From Gigaspora margarita (taxonomy: Eukaryota; Glomeromycota; Glomeromycetes; Diversisporales; Gigasporaceae), in NCBI GenBank assembly GCA_009809945.1, contig WTPW01000590.1, forward strand, positions 127,834 to 191,833: DNA of 64,000 bases, given 5' to 3'. Below the pieces are notes generated by a model. It was given only the letters and a program-made list of their open reading frames with translations. It did not search any database and was not told the DNA's origin. Position numbers and translations under genes: made by a program. The first letter of the stretch is position 1. Each line of letters starts with the position of its first letter. This document shows positions 47,260-58,444 of the stretch, one piece after another.

Positions 47260-47723
47260 CTACTACGTATAAGTTACACTACTGCTACTACTGCATTTCG
47301 TTGTGTACATATTTATCAAGTTTGGCGATCCCCGTGAGCTGATTAAAAATTTCGATAGCCAATTAAAATTAAAAACCATGTGTAACGCAATAAATCTCGT
47401 ATTACAACCACCTTAACCTAATCGTAAGGTATTTGCAGTTTTACAGTGAACAGTTAGTGATACTAGACTCGTCTTATTAAAGGTGGCAAATTTTAGTCCA
47501 TATCCGGAGATTATTAAATATAATTAGATCTTATAAAAACGGATTTTCGTTATTCTCATAATTGATGCATCATTTTTACTAGATTTTTCTTAACATATCG
47601 TAAAGAATATAATAATACGATTGATAAATATGTAGTAATTTACCACTACATTTCTTGGTCAGAATCTGTATATTTTGCACATCCATATAATGAATCGAAT
47701 AATAAAGCACTATAAAAAAGGTA
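47260..47723 (-). promoter_or_regulatory. A2 upstream region
   Basis: It matches the A1 upstream block in mirror orientation (GATAAATATGTACACAACGA, then AATGCAGTAG), with a TATA-like GATAAATA about 60 bp before the start. Confidence 0.55.
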
Positions 47724-48390
47724 CAGTACGGGACAGCATAAACCAACACCCTAGCGCCAAATTTTAAAATAAATACTCGATTCGGATTGCCAATATAATA
47801 GAATCAATTATGATTGGTCAAAAATCACATATGAGCTCTTTTTTTATATATTAAATGCCAAATTTTCAGTTTCTTAGTAAACTTTAAATTGATATAACTT
47901 CTTAAAATTAAAATAAAACAAAAATTTTTTTTAACCAAATTGTAGCTTAGACTTAAAACTGCAAATTGGTTAAAAATTTTATTAAAATTTTTTTTATTTT
48001 TAAGTTATATCAATTTTGTAAAATACATATAAAAAGGTGTTGGTCAGTGTATAAAATCTGTATCCCAAAAGTATGTGAATCTTGTGCACATTATATACAT
48101 AATTTATGTGAACAAATTTAAATACTTGTGCACCATATGACTTCGATAAATTAAATTTATATAGATAAATTTAAATATATATACAATAAATTATGTGCAC
48201 AGTGTGCTCTATGTGCACAACTTCTGTATTTTACTAACAATTTTGGTGCACTATTTAGCCCCAAATCATGTGAATTACGTGCACATTCCTAGCCAAAAAA
48301 ACATGTGAAACTTTTTAAAAATATGTGCACATGTGCACATTGTGCACATAGATTTTATACACTGGTGTTGGTTTATGGTATCCCGCACTG
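47724..48390. mobile_element. Tc1-like MITE, 667 bp
   Basis: Ends CAGTACGGGACAGCATAAAC, then CAACACC, and the mirror GGTGTTGGTTTATGG, then TATCCCGCACTG, are flanked by TA (47722-47723, 48391-48392). The interior has TGTGCAC repeats and an inverted AAATTTTTTTTA block. The paralogous spot at about 40287-40300 is empty. Confidence 0.9.
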
Positions 48391-48425
48391 TATGATATAA
48401 AATTGTCAGGAATTGTTCGGAATGT

Positions 48426-48698
48426 TAAAAAATTTCGCTAAAAATTTTTCGCAGTTAAGTTAGAGTTGGTGTTTGCTATTAAGGTAGGTAGAAAGAGCTC
48501 GATTAATACCAAAATTTCGTAAGGAAAACTTTTTGTTAGTGCGCAATAAGTAGTTTCATAGGTAAAATGTTGATTTATGAACGATTTTTTGGTTTGTTTT
48601 TGATTTTTTGAGTTTCTTCGCGTTACACCTGATCTCGAAGTCTGATTGGCTGACGAAATAGTAGCGAAATTTTTTAGGGTGGTGATGCTAGGGTGGTT
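48426..48698. mobile_element. Insertion of about 273 bp with GGAATGT duplication
   Basis: GGAATGT lies on both sides (48419-48425, 48699-48705), and the paralogue near 40255-40275 lacks the block. AAAAAATTTCGCTA near the left is mirrored by TAGCGAAATTTTTT near the right, but the right end has about 23 extra bases. The 90-codon minus frame at 48438-48710 lies almost wholly inside it and is unrecognised. Confidence 0.6.
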
Positions 48699-48719
48699 GG
48701 AATGTGTCAATTTTCCGAA

Positions 48720-49867
48720 TAGGAGTTTATGTTTACAGTTTTCATTGCGATTGTTGTATGGGATGTAAAAATAGAAAATTTTGATTAAAACTTATCGTAT
48801 AAAAAATGCATAAAAAACGTATAAAAGCATTTACATTCAATAAACATCCTTTAAAATGTTCGGAACGGAGTCGATTTTCTGAACAAAAAATTTATAGGGA
48901 AGACAAAACAATCAATACTATTTATATCATTCATTTTTTTTAGATTAATTATTTCGTAATGTATTTAACATCAAACTTTTGATAATTTAATAAACAACCC
49001 AGGAATTTGGATGATCAAAAGAACATTGATCGAATAACAAACATTAATACTGATAAAGTTTTTTTATTTCACGAAAATTATACTACGCTATATCAATACA
49101 TTTACTACTTTTCGTCACTGGGCTAAAATTAAATTAAACATTTATTATATTTTAGATGTAAATATAACATATTGTATAGATGAATTGAATTATTAGGCAT
49201 AATGTGAAATCAAATATTGTGAAAATACATCATAGACCTAATTTAACGTAAATTGAAGGGTTTTTTTGTTATTTCAAGTGAAAAAAAAACAAGCAAATAT
49301 CTATAATATACGTAGGTCTTCGACTACTTAAGTTAGTGTAATTAGATTGCGCATTAGAAATTGGTTAAAATCTATCCCGACATTTGAGAAAATCTTACAT
49401 CTAATATAAACTGATTCTCATAAAGATTGGTAATTTGATCGATAATAGAAAGAATAATACTCTTAAATGTTTCATAGGAAGAGACTCTTTATAAATGAAG
49501 GACAAATAAATTCTTGCATAAATATTTATTGAATTAATTAAACTTTATAAGACTATTTTTTATCTTAGATAAACAATTCTAACAAATAAAACTGAATAGT
49601 ACAACAATTAGATAAATTTTTTTTTAAAATGTCATATAAGTTATAATGAAAAAGTTCATAATTAGATATAATAATTCATATAATTTATAGTGCTTATTGA
49701 TATAACAATAATACTACACACATATGTAATAAAAATTCTTTTTTTGATTGCCTGTACATACTGTATTGTATACTTATTAAAATTACGCTTAATATTTTCA
49801 ATAATGTACAGAAACTATACTGCCGTTATAATTTTTGATACATTGCGCAATGTATATATTGAATAAA
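48720..49867. other. Unit spacer after B3 (inverted)
   Basis: No gene. It matches the other spacers and supplies the empty sites for 39138-39563 and 41024-41759. Confidence 0.7.
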
Positions 49868-50910
49868 TTACTTGTTAGATATTTGGGTTTTCTGAATTTG
49901 AAATACTTTATATTCTTCTGCATAAAATGGGACATCTGGTTCCAATTGCTTTTTCATATAAATCATGATCACAATAACAATTATTATTTTGATTGAAATT
50001 ATCTTTCACTAAAAATTTGTCCATAATTATAATTACAAAGAATTGCATATTGTGAATTTTTTACGCGACTTAGAATAGAGGATTGAGTAGTACCATTTTT
50101 TATGAAAAAAATAAAATTATCATTATGATTTACACAATTACCCACTGATTTATCACATTTGATTGGGTTATCCACCCAGAATTTTGACTTTGTCAGTACA
50201 ATTAACCTTAATTACTACAACAGTGTTTGCTTGCTTGTCTCATAAATTCCAAACTAATTCTTTAGTAAAACCATCTCTTGTTCCACGAAGTAGCAGTTTA
50301 AATTTTTCGTTTCAGAATACACTTCAATTTTTATTAATCCATGACATAATTTATGCTGCTTGATAGATGAGAATGCAGGTGTTAAAATCTTACGTGGCTG
50401 AAGAATTGTTGATAATATTTGTCTATTTGGAGTAATAAATTTTTTGAGTATATCAACCCCAAGATTTTCTTCAAGAATACTTTTATATGGTTTTATTTTG
50501 TCAAAAATATCATCATTTTATATTTGAAAATAACGATAAAAGGTAAAAAAAATTCTGTAAAATAGTCTTTAAAGTGAAGAAAACTGTAATGAGACAAATC
50601 TTTAATATCGGACTCAAAATTTTCCTTCATCCATCTGTAAATAACCTCCCTTAATGAATAAGATTAGTACATTTTTCTGAAAGAGAAATAAAGTCTTCTG
50701 ATCCAAATCACTTATTACTTTGCGATATATTATTGCTCCATTTTTACAATTCTTGAAGTTTTCATTCTGGTAACTTTTATGATACTGGAGTAAAATTTAA
50801 CCGATATAATTTGAATTTTCTTTAATTAATTGTGTTTCAAGGTGCTTTACTGATCAATCAAGAATAAACTTGGAATCAACAAGGGGGAGTTCAAAAGAAA
50901 ATATCTAGAC
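49868..50910 (-). pseudogene. B3: truncated TLDc pseudogene
   Basis: It has the same BACK-to-TLDc extent as the other B copies and no BTB exon. It is heavily decayed, with numerous indels including a shortened segment near 50300-50360. A 66-codon plus frame at 50163-50363 is antisense noise. Confidence 0.88.
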
Positions 50911-51510
50911 TTGCACTTGCATACAAAACTGAATCTTTTTAGACTATTCGCAAGATTGTCCGACACTCACCTCAATTATAAATTTATTATATACAAAAGT
51001 TATTATGAGCAAGTTAAATTAATAAATTGAAGCAGGTCATGATAATAAAATTTTGCGCTATTCAGTGTCAAATTTCCGAGTTTCTGGGTGACAACACCCG
51101 CTCTGTAGCATTAAATTACCAAAAGTTTTGACCTCAAAAACTACATGTGTACGAAATTATATATTACATGAAAATTTACTTAAAAACTTGCGCATAAATT
51201 ATAATTGTACATTCTTTCATGTCGGAAGCACTGATTATATACTAATGTTATTTAATAACAGGCAGTTTTAAACATAATATATACTTTTGGTTTGCTTTCT
51301 CTTTTACTTTAAACCAACTTACGAGAAAATATTATATTTTCAAACAGTTACATTATGTCCTATAACTGTGCTTATTGTTTAAAATATTGCAATTTATTAC
51401 AAAGAGATTTTATATAGATATTAATTACTTAGATTTCAATAAGGCAAGCTATAATTAGATTGTATACATTGTGTACTGACGCATATTGAATAAACTACTC
51501 GTCAGATATC

Positions 51511-53128
51511 TTATTTTTTCTGAATTTGAAATATTTCATATTCTTCTACACAAAAATGAGATCTACCACTTTGGTTTCTAATCGCTTTTTCATATGAATG
51601 ATGCTGACAATAACAATTAGCATTTTGATTGAAATTGTCTCTCATATTAAGATCATTACCACCACCAAAAACTGGTCCAAAATTAGATTTACAAAAAATT
51701 GCAGATTTTGAAGGTTTTACACGGCTTAAAATAGAGGATTGAATTGTACCATTTTTCAATGAAAATATAAAGCAATCATCGCATTTCATATAATTACTAA
51801 CTGACTTATCCCATTGAATTGGATTATATCCACCAAGAATTTCATCAGTGCCATTAACCTTCATTACCACAACAGTATTTGCTTGCTTGTCACATAAATC
51901 CCAAAATGATTGTATAGTGAATCCATCTCTTGTTCCACGAATAAGCATTTTAAACTTATATGGATTATTTTTCAAAGTATACATTTCAGTTTTCTTATCA
52001 ATCCATGACGCAATTTCTGCTGCATGATTTTCATTGATAACTTTTGAAGGCAATGGATCAAATGTTGGTTTTATACGGGGTGGAAGAATTGTCGTCAATA
52101 TTTGTTTAGTTGGAGTAAGAAATTTTATAAGTATATCATCCCAAAGACTTTCATCAAGAATATTTTTATATGGCTTCACTTTTTCAACAATATCATAATT
52201 TGACATTTGGAAATAACGGATAAAAGGTAAACAATTCTGTAAAGTGGTCTTTAAGGCCAGAAAATTCTCATAAGACCAGTTTCTAGGATCGGACGGGAAA
52301 TATTTATTTTGAGCAATTCCCCATCCAATAACATGTTCCCAAATTTTTCCTTCATCCATTTGTAAATCATCTCGCTTAATGAGCGAAATTAGTGCATTTT
52401 CTGGAAGAGTGGTGAAATTTTCTGATTCAAAAATTTTGTCCGGATACTTTGCCAAAATATCATTGCTCCATTTTTGTAATTCTTGAAAAGTTTCATTTTG
52501 GAAAATTTTATGATAAATGATTGCAAAATTTAAAAGAAGCCAGTGTGCATTGTCACTAATTAATTGTGTTTCAAGGTGGTTTACTAATTCATCAAGAAGA
52601 AACTCGGAAGCAACAAGGATGAGTTCAAAAATGAATGATGCTCCTTGATCTTTTTCTAATAAAACCACTCCTCCATAAATATACCTTTATTAAGTTTGTA
52701 AATTTAATAATTTCTGAATTAGTTTTAGCAAATACATAATTTATAAATCTTAATGGATTTGTAAGATTGACCCTTTATTTAAATCCCTAAATTCAAAATA
52801 CGAAAACCTACCCATAATACATAGGTTTAGGTATTTAAATAAAGGACTAATTTACTGATCTATCAAAATAAATAACTTACTTAACAATTACTTCAAATTG
52901 TTGAATGGAAACATGGTTTAAATTAATCGTTTTAATGTTATTTTTATCTTTTCTAACATTTGCCAATTCATTACGGAAGTACAAAGATCTATATCTTAAA
53001 ATATTAGAATGCGTTTGGAATATCTTAGTATTTGTTGATTCTCCAACATTAATGATTACATTGAAATCTTCTTTATCATCAAGAAGTTCAAGGCAATCAT
53101 TTGACAACTTTTCGAAAAGTTTTGTCAT
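51511..53128 (-). CDS. A3: BTB-BACK-TLDc protein, 473 aa, two exons
   Basis: Exon 1 is 53128-52881, donor AA|GTAAGT; the intron is 52880-52685; exon 2 is 52684-51511, giving K|YIYGGVVLLEKDQG. BTB (DFNVIINVGESTNTKIFQTH), BACK (NHLETQLISDNAHWLLLNFA) and TLDc (IRGTRDGFTIQSF, GTDEILGGYNPIQW, SAIFCKSNFGPVFGGGNDL) are all intact, and the Arg codon lost in A2 is CGA here. Family role is as for A1. Unlike A1, the ATG is preceded by only about 10 bp of A-type 5' sequence. Beyond that lies the distal promoter of A4 in the opposite direction, with no TATA box facing A3. Transcription is therefore doubtful despite a clean frame. Confidence 0.9.
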
Positions 53129-53139
53129 TGTTAAGTCTA

Positions 53140-53267
53140 TTAAGATATGATTTCGCTACTAAATTGGTGGTTGTAATACGAGATTTTTTTGCGTTACACG
53201 CGATTCTTAATTTTAATTGGCTACCGAAATTTTTAATCATCTCACGGGGATCGCCAAACATAAGTAG
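53140..53267 (+). promoter_or_regulatory. Distal part of the A4 promoter
   Basis: It reads like the A1 upstream region in plus orientation (CGCTACTAAATTGG, TGCGTTACACG, TTAATTTTAATTGGCTACCG). It is cut at ATAAGTAG by the insertion complex 53268-56364 and resumes as ATAAGTACACAATGAAATGC at 56365. Confidence 0.7.
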
Positions 53268-53710
53268 TAGGGTGTCCAGGATTATGCGATGCGATGAGGT
53301 AAATTATGCGGCCGAACTGAGGTTGATTATGCGATGGATGCGAAATAAATTTAAAATTATGCGATCAATTAGGTCGATTATGCGATTTTTATTATATGTA
53401 ATTAATTCTTTTAGTTCTGTTTTTCGGATTTTTTCGGACGTTCACCAAAAATTTTGCTCCAACTATGCTCGTAATTTAAGTTCATTCATTTTCCACATCG
53501 GAACTTTTCGGGACCTACATTCTATCATCACTCTGTCACCTAAATTACAAATTTAAAGCTTGCCGGATGAAGTTAACATATTCCCAACAACCAATCAACT
53601 TTTATTCACGTGATTTATGCTTTTTTTTGCTTGTTTATGCGAAGCATATGCGATGCGAAAAATAGCAAATTATGCGCATAATATCGCATCGCATAATCCT
53701 GGACACCCTA
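53268..53710. mobile_element. hAT-like MITE, family 'TAGGGTGT', copy 2
   Basis: TAGGGTGTCCAGGATTATGC, then GATGCGAT, and its mirror are the ends. ATAAGTAG flanks both (53260-53267, 53711-53718). Subterminal ATTATGCG words repeat. It is an inverted relative of 9849-10287. The 151-codon frame at 53101-53556 spans the junction and is chance. Confidence 0.92.
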
Positions 53711-54702
53711 ATAAGTAGGCGACACAGCATGCACGTGATTTATCGCACAGCAAGTGATCGACATTAAAAATCAAAGTTTTTTTTTAAATTTGAACGAAGA
53801 TATCTCGACAGCATCCAAGCGAATTCGATGAAATCTTTTTTATTTTAATTCTACAGACATGTAAAATTAAAATAAAAAAAGTTCATCGAATTTGCTTAGA
53901 TGGTTGTCGAGATATATTTGTTTAAAATTCGGTAAAGAATTAAAAAGTCTAAAAGAAGCAGCGATAAACTTTTTTAAGACCTTGAACAAAGATATTCAGT
54001 GAACCTTTTTTATCTTACAAGTCAATAGAGCCAAAATAGACAAGAATTCATCGAATTTTGCTTAAATAGTTGTTGAGATAAATTGGTTAAAAAATTCAAA
54101 CGTCTATTAAATAGAAGCAGGGATAAAGTTTTTTTTAAAATTTCAAACGAAGATATCTTAACAGCTATTTAAGCTAATTCGATAGAATTTTTAATTTTAA
54201 ATTCAACCGACCTGTAGAATTAAAATATAAGAAAGTTCCCGAATCTGCTTTAATGGTTGTCTAGATACCTTATTTAAAGTTTTAAAATTTTTTTTATTTT
54301 GCAGACTTTTAATCCTTAAAACAAACTTTGAACGAAGTTCTCTCGGCAACCATCTAAGCAAATTCGATGAACTTTTTTTATTTTAATTTTACAAGTCTGT
54401 AGAATTAAAATAAAAAAGAATTCATCGAATTCACTTGGATAGTGTTGAGATATCTTCGTTCAAATTTTAAAGAAAACTTTGATTTTTAATGTCGATCACT
54501 TGCTGTGCCGATAACGGAGATAAATCACGTGCATGCTGTGTCTAGTGATGTGCCACGTACAGTACTATACGTACAGTACTGTACGTACTGTACGTACTGT
54601 ACGCTAAAATTTTTGCCGATCATTTATTAAGAGTGCCTGCCTGATGTGCCAATTGACCAATCAAATTCGTTAATTGATCAACACAGATAATTCCCGAAGA
54701 AG

Positions 54703-54950
54703 CTTTCGACTTTGACTTATGCTTTGATTTTCACTTTGACTCTCGCTTTGACTTTCACATTGACTTTCACTTTGACTCTCACTTTGACTTCGCTTTAATT
54801 TTCGGTTTGACTTTGATTTTCACTTTGACTCTCCTTGCTTTGATTTTATCTTCAACTTTTATTTTGGCTTTCACTATGACTTCACTCTAATTTTTATTTT
54901 ACTTTGATCTTCTCTTTGACTTTCGTTTTTTGACTTTCACTTTTATTTCG
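54703..54950. repeat. CTTTGACTTTCA minisatellite
   Basis: About 20 degenerate copies of (C/A)TTTGA(C/T)TTTC(A/G), inside the hAT element. Confidence 0.85.
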
Positions 54951-55077
54951 AGAATTTTTTCCATGTTGAATTCACAAAAATATAATTTTGATCAATCAAT
55001 CGTTTAAATAAGTTATTTAAGTTTAATGAATATTTTATACTTTACTTCTTGTTTATTAATGTTAATTTAGCTAATAA

Positions 55078-55344
55078 GGCCAGACCAAGTTGATTATGTG
55101 TTTTACATTACCCCCCCCCCCTCTCCTCAGAGCTCCTCCTCTCCCTCATAGTAAAAAAAATTTAGATAAATATACATAGGGCTACAGGATATTTCGGAAA
55201 ATTTTTATACAGTCATGGAACAATTCAGAAAAATTTTTTTTTTGAAAAAAAATTTTTAAAATTTTACTATGGAACCACCCCTCCTCCCCCTCTTCTGGAG
55301 GGGAGAGGGGGTAATGTAAAACACATAATCAACTTGGTCCGGCC
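55078..55344. mobile_element. Harbinger-like MITE, 267 bp (best copy)
   Basis: GGCCAGACCAAGTTGATTAT, then GTGTTTTACATTACCCC, is mirrored at the right end (GGTCCGGCC). TAA flanks both ends. It is the least diverged of four family members in the window and serves as the reference for the split copy at 5752/9256. Confidence 0.9.
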
Positions 55345-55990
55345 TAAATACAAAGGATTTTAATGTTAAAAATAATCGCATATTAAATCTTTTTATTCAT
55401 ATTATTTATTTATGTATAAAGATCTTTTTAATCAATACATTAAAATTCGTAAAGTCATAAATTTGTTAGCGAAATTCGTGAATAATACCTTTAGCTTTTT
55501 CTTGTAAAAAAATTAATTGCATCTTAAAGCTATTTTAGTGGTATTGTATAATTATTATAATCAGGCTACCATTTTTTCTGGGCGACGCTATGAAGTCTTG
55601 TAGCTTAGTGATTTAGTATAGCTCAGAGATCGAACAGGCCCTTAATTGTAATATTGGGCTGCTATATGTAAGAATTTTTATTTTGGCCCTCATCCTTAAT
55701 TATTTTCATTTTTGGACCTAATTACCTTTATTATATAATCGTAATTTTTTATATATTGCAGAATCGCGGATCGCTTAAAAAAAAAAATTTTTTTTATATA
55801 TAAGTACTATACGTACTGTACGTACTGTACGTACTGTACGTACTGTACGCTAAAAAAATTTGGGTAACATATAAATGGCACATCACTAGCTGTGTCGTTA
55901 TAATCGAGCGTCCTTAAAATATACCCGGGGTATAGGCTCTTTAACCTATAACCTCTAAATAAATAAACTAAATTTAAAATAGGTATTTAG

Positions 55991-56260
55991 TAAAGTAGTA
56001 CTGTACGCCTGTACAGATTCGGACGGACATACGAAAATTCTACTAAATTTTGATCGTACGTACGGTTAATGTAGACCAATTTTTATATGTAACCCTTTTT
56101 TATGGTTAGGGTTAGGGTAAGCGCTAATATAGTCTTTTTTCGGGTTGGGTATTAGAAAAATTAACTTTAATTTGACGAAGTTTTTCTTTTATAAACCGTA
56201 CGTACTATCATGAATTCTATACGTCCGTCTTAATTTGCGTTTCCGTACCGTACTACTTTA
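55991..56260. mobile_element. MITE with TAAAGTAGTAC ends
   Basis: TAAAGTAGTACTGTACG near the left is mirrored by CGTACCGTACTACTTTA on the right. GGACGGAC and GTCCGTC words lie inside, with GGTTAGGGTTAGGG at 56104-56117. It sits in a wider pair CCGGGGTATAGGC (55925) / GCCTATACCCCC (56329), probably another nested element. Confidence 0.6.
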
Positions 56261-56364
56261 CTATATACCCATTTAAAATAGCTATCACGTGTTAACTAAA
56301 TTGAGAAACAGGATAAAAGTGTGATAAAAGCCTATACCCCCAGTACAGGCTTAAACAGCACGTT

Positions 56365-56431
56365 ATAAGTACACAATGAAATGCAGTAGCTGGTAGTGTA
56401 ACTTTATACGTAGTAGACTAAACAAATTCAA
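56365..56431 (+). promoter_or_regulatory. Core promoter remnant of A4
   Basis: ATAAGTACACAATGAAATGC, then AGTAG, matches the A1 core promoter, but the 5' half of the TATA-like block has been separated from it by about 3.1 kb of insertions. Confidence 0.6.
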
Positions 56432-58441
56432 ATGGCAAAGTTGTTCGAAAAGCTTTCAAAAGATTGCCTTGAACTTCTTGATGATAAAGAAGATTTCAAT
56501 GTAATCATTAATGTTGTAGAGTCAACAAATACTAAGAAATTCCAAGCGCATTCTAACATTTTAAGATATAGGTCTTTGTATTTCCGTAATGAATTGGCAA
56601 ATCTTAGAAAAGACGAAAGTAACATTAAAACGATTAATTTAAAGCACGTTTCAATCCAAAAATTTGAAGTAATTATTAAGTTATTTATTTTGATGGATCA
56701 GTAAATTGGTTAATTATTTAAATACCTAAACCTATGAATTATGGGTAGGTTTTGTATTTTGAATTTAGAGATTTAAGTAATGGGTTAATCTTACGAATCC
56801 ATTAAGATGATTATTTAATTTTATATTATGTATTTGCTAAAACTAATTCTGAAATTACTAAATTTACAAACATAATAAAGGTATATTTATGGAGGAGTTG
56901 TTTTATTAGAAAAGATCAAGGAGTATCATTCATTTTTGAACTCATCCTTTTGCTTCCGAGTTTCTTCTTGATGAATTAGTAAAACACCTTGAAACGCAAT
57001 TAATTAATGAAAATGCACATTGGCTCCGTTTAAATTTTGCCAACATTTATCATAAAATTTTCCAAAATGAAAATCTTCAAGAATTGCAAAAATGGAGCAA
57101 TGATATTTTGGCAAAGTATCCGGACAAAATTTTTGAATCAGAAAATTTCACCACTCTTCCGGAAAAAATGCACTAATTTCGCTCATTAAGTGAGATGATT
57201 TACAAATGGATGAAGGAAAAATTTGGGAACATGTTATTGGATGGGGAATTGCTCAAAATAAATATTTACCATCCGATCCTAAAGACTGGTCTCATGATAA
57301 TTTTCTAGCCTTAAAGACCACTTTACAGAATTGTTTACCTTTTATCCGTTATTTCCAAATGTCAAATGATGATATTGTTGAAAAAGTGAAACCGTATAAA
57401 AATATTCTTGATGAAAGTCTTTGGGATGATATACTTATAAAATTTCTTACTCCAAATAATAAACAAATATTATCAACGATTCTTCCGCCCCGTATGAAAC
57501 CAACATTTGGGGTCTTTGCCTTGAAAATAGGGTTCCGAGGTCCCCCAAACCAAAATTGAGATTTTTGTTAAGCCTTAATTTATGAAGCACAAAGTTCATT
57601 TCGTGCAAGTTTTATAACCGATTAACTTAATATTAAAATGAGTTATGGAAGTCCGGAAATTTGACATTGAATATAATGGAAATGATCGACATAGCGGATA
57701 AATATTTTACCATCAATTTTATCCAATAGCAAAAAAGTTTTGCGAAGATCATTTCTAAAATTAGCTGAAAATCAAGTTTGGGTTGTTTTGGTTACACAAT
57801 CTTTATTTACGATTTACTCAAAAAAAATTTATAGTGCCGTAGGGTCATTTTCAAGGCAAAGACCCTATTTGATCCATTTCCTTCAAAAGTTATCAATGAA
57901 AATCATGCAGCAGAAATTGCGTCATGGATTGATAAGAAAACTGAAATGTATTCTATGAAAAATAATCCGTATAAGTTTAAATTGCTACTTCGTGGAACAA
58001 GAGATGGTTTTACTTTACAATCATTTTGGAATTTATGTGACAAGCAAGCAAATACTATTATGGTTATGAAGGTTAATGGCACAGATGAAATTCTTGGTGG
58101 GTATAATCCAATCCAATGGAATAAATCAGTTAAAAATTATGTGAGATGCAATGATTGCTTTATTTTTTCATTGAAAAATTGTACTATTCAATCCTCTACT
58201 TTAAGTCGTGTAAAACCTTTAGAATCACTACATGCAATTTATTGTGGTTCTGCTTATGGACCAACTTTTGGTGGTGGTTATGATCTTCATATGGGAGATA
58301 ATTCCAATCAAAATAATCAGTGTTATTGTTATCATGATTCATATGAAAAAAGCGATTAGAAACCAATTTGCTCAATCTGATTTTTGTGTAGAAGAATATG
58401 AAATATTTCAAATCCCGAAAAAAAAGATATCAAACGAGTAG
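56432..58441 (+). pseudogene. A4: broken BTB-BACK-TLDc gene
   Basis: The BTB exon is open (56432 on), but the donor has lost 4 bp (AA|GTTATT instead of GTAAGTTATT). Exon 2 has an A missing in the AAAAAG run (about 56912), a base lost in CATCCTTTTGCTTCC (about 56948), extra A residues near 57165, TGA at 57191-57193, an insertion at 57510-57866 and an extra A near 58348. TLDc words such as GTDEILGGYNPIQW and GPTFGGGYDLHMGD remain readable. Confidence 0.92.
57510..57866. mobile_element. Insertion of 357 bp in the A4 TLDc region
   Basis: GGGTCTTTGCCTTGAAAAT and its mirror (ATTTTCAAGGCAAAGACCC) are the ends. ATTTG (57505-57509 and 57867-57871) flanks them, suggesting a 5-bp duplication. The family was not recognised. 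The first 117 codons of the 57206-57559 frame end by reading into it. Confidence 0.8.
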
Positions 58442-58444
58442 TTT

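Larger units (their letters stand above)
54543..55888. mobile_element. hAT-like element, 1.35 kb, GTACTGTAC motif
   Basis: TAGTGATGTGCCA and TGGCACATCACTA are the ends. GCTGTGTC flanks both (54535-54542, 55889-55896). Just inside both ends are runs of GTACTGTACGTACTGTAC. A CTTTGACTTTCA array (54703-54950) and a Harbinger MITE (55078-55344) lie within it; there is no transposase. Confidence 0.92.
53720..55897. mobile_element. Palindromic 'CGACACAGCA' element, split by a hAT
   Basis: Left arm CGACACAGCATGCACGTGAT ... CACAGCAAGTGATCGACATT, then AAAAATCAAAG, is mirrored up to 54542 plus base 55897. The body (about 53810-54480) is a run of related palindromes with (A/G)AATTCGATGAA and GTTGTCGAGATAT words. 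A hAT element sits in its right terminus. The short relative at 27265-27401 shares the ends. Confidence 0.8.

Noticed and set aside
53101-53556. 151-codon plus-strand frame
   Set aside because: It begins antisense to the A3 BTB exon and runs into a hAT MITE; the related MITE at 9849-10287 gives a similar antisense frame.
56100-56120. TTAGGG words here, at 27313 and near 3600-3665, as a chromosome end
   Set aside because: Only two or three units each, inside elements and flanked by ordinary sequence on both sides.
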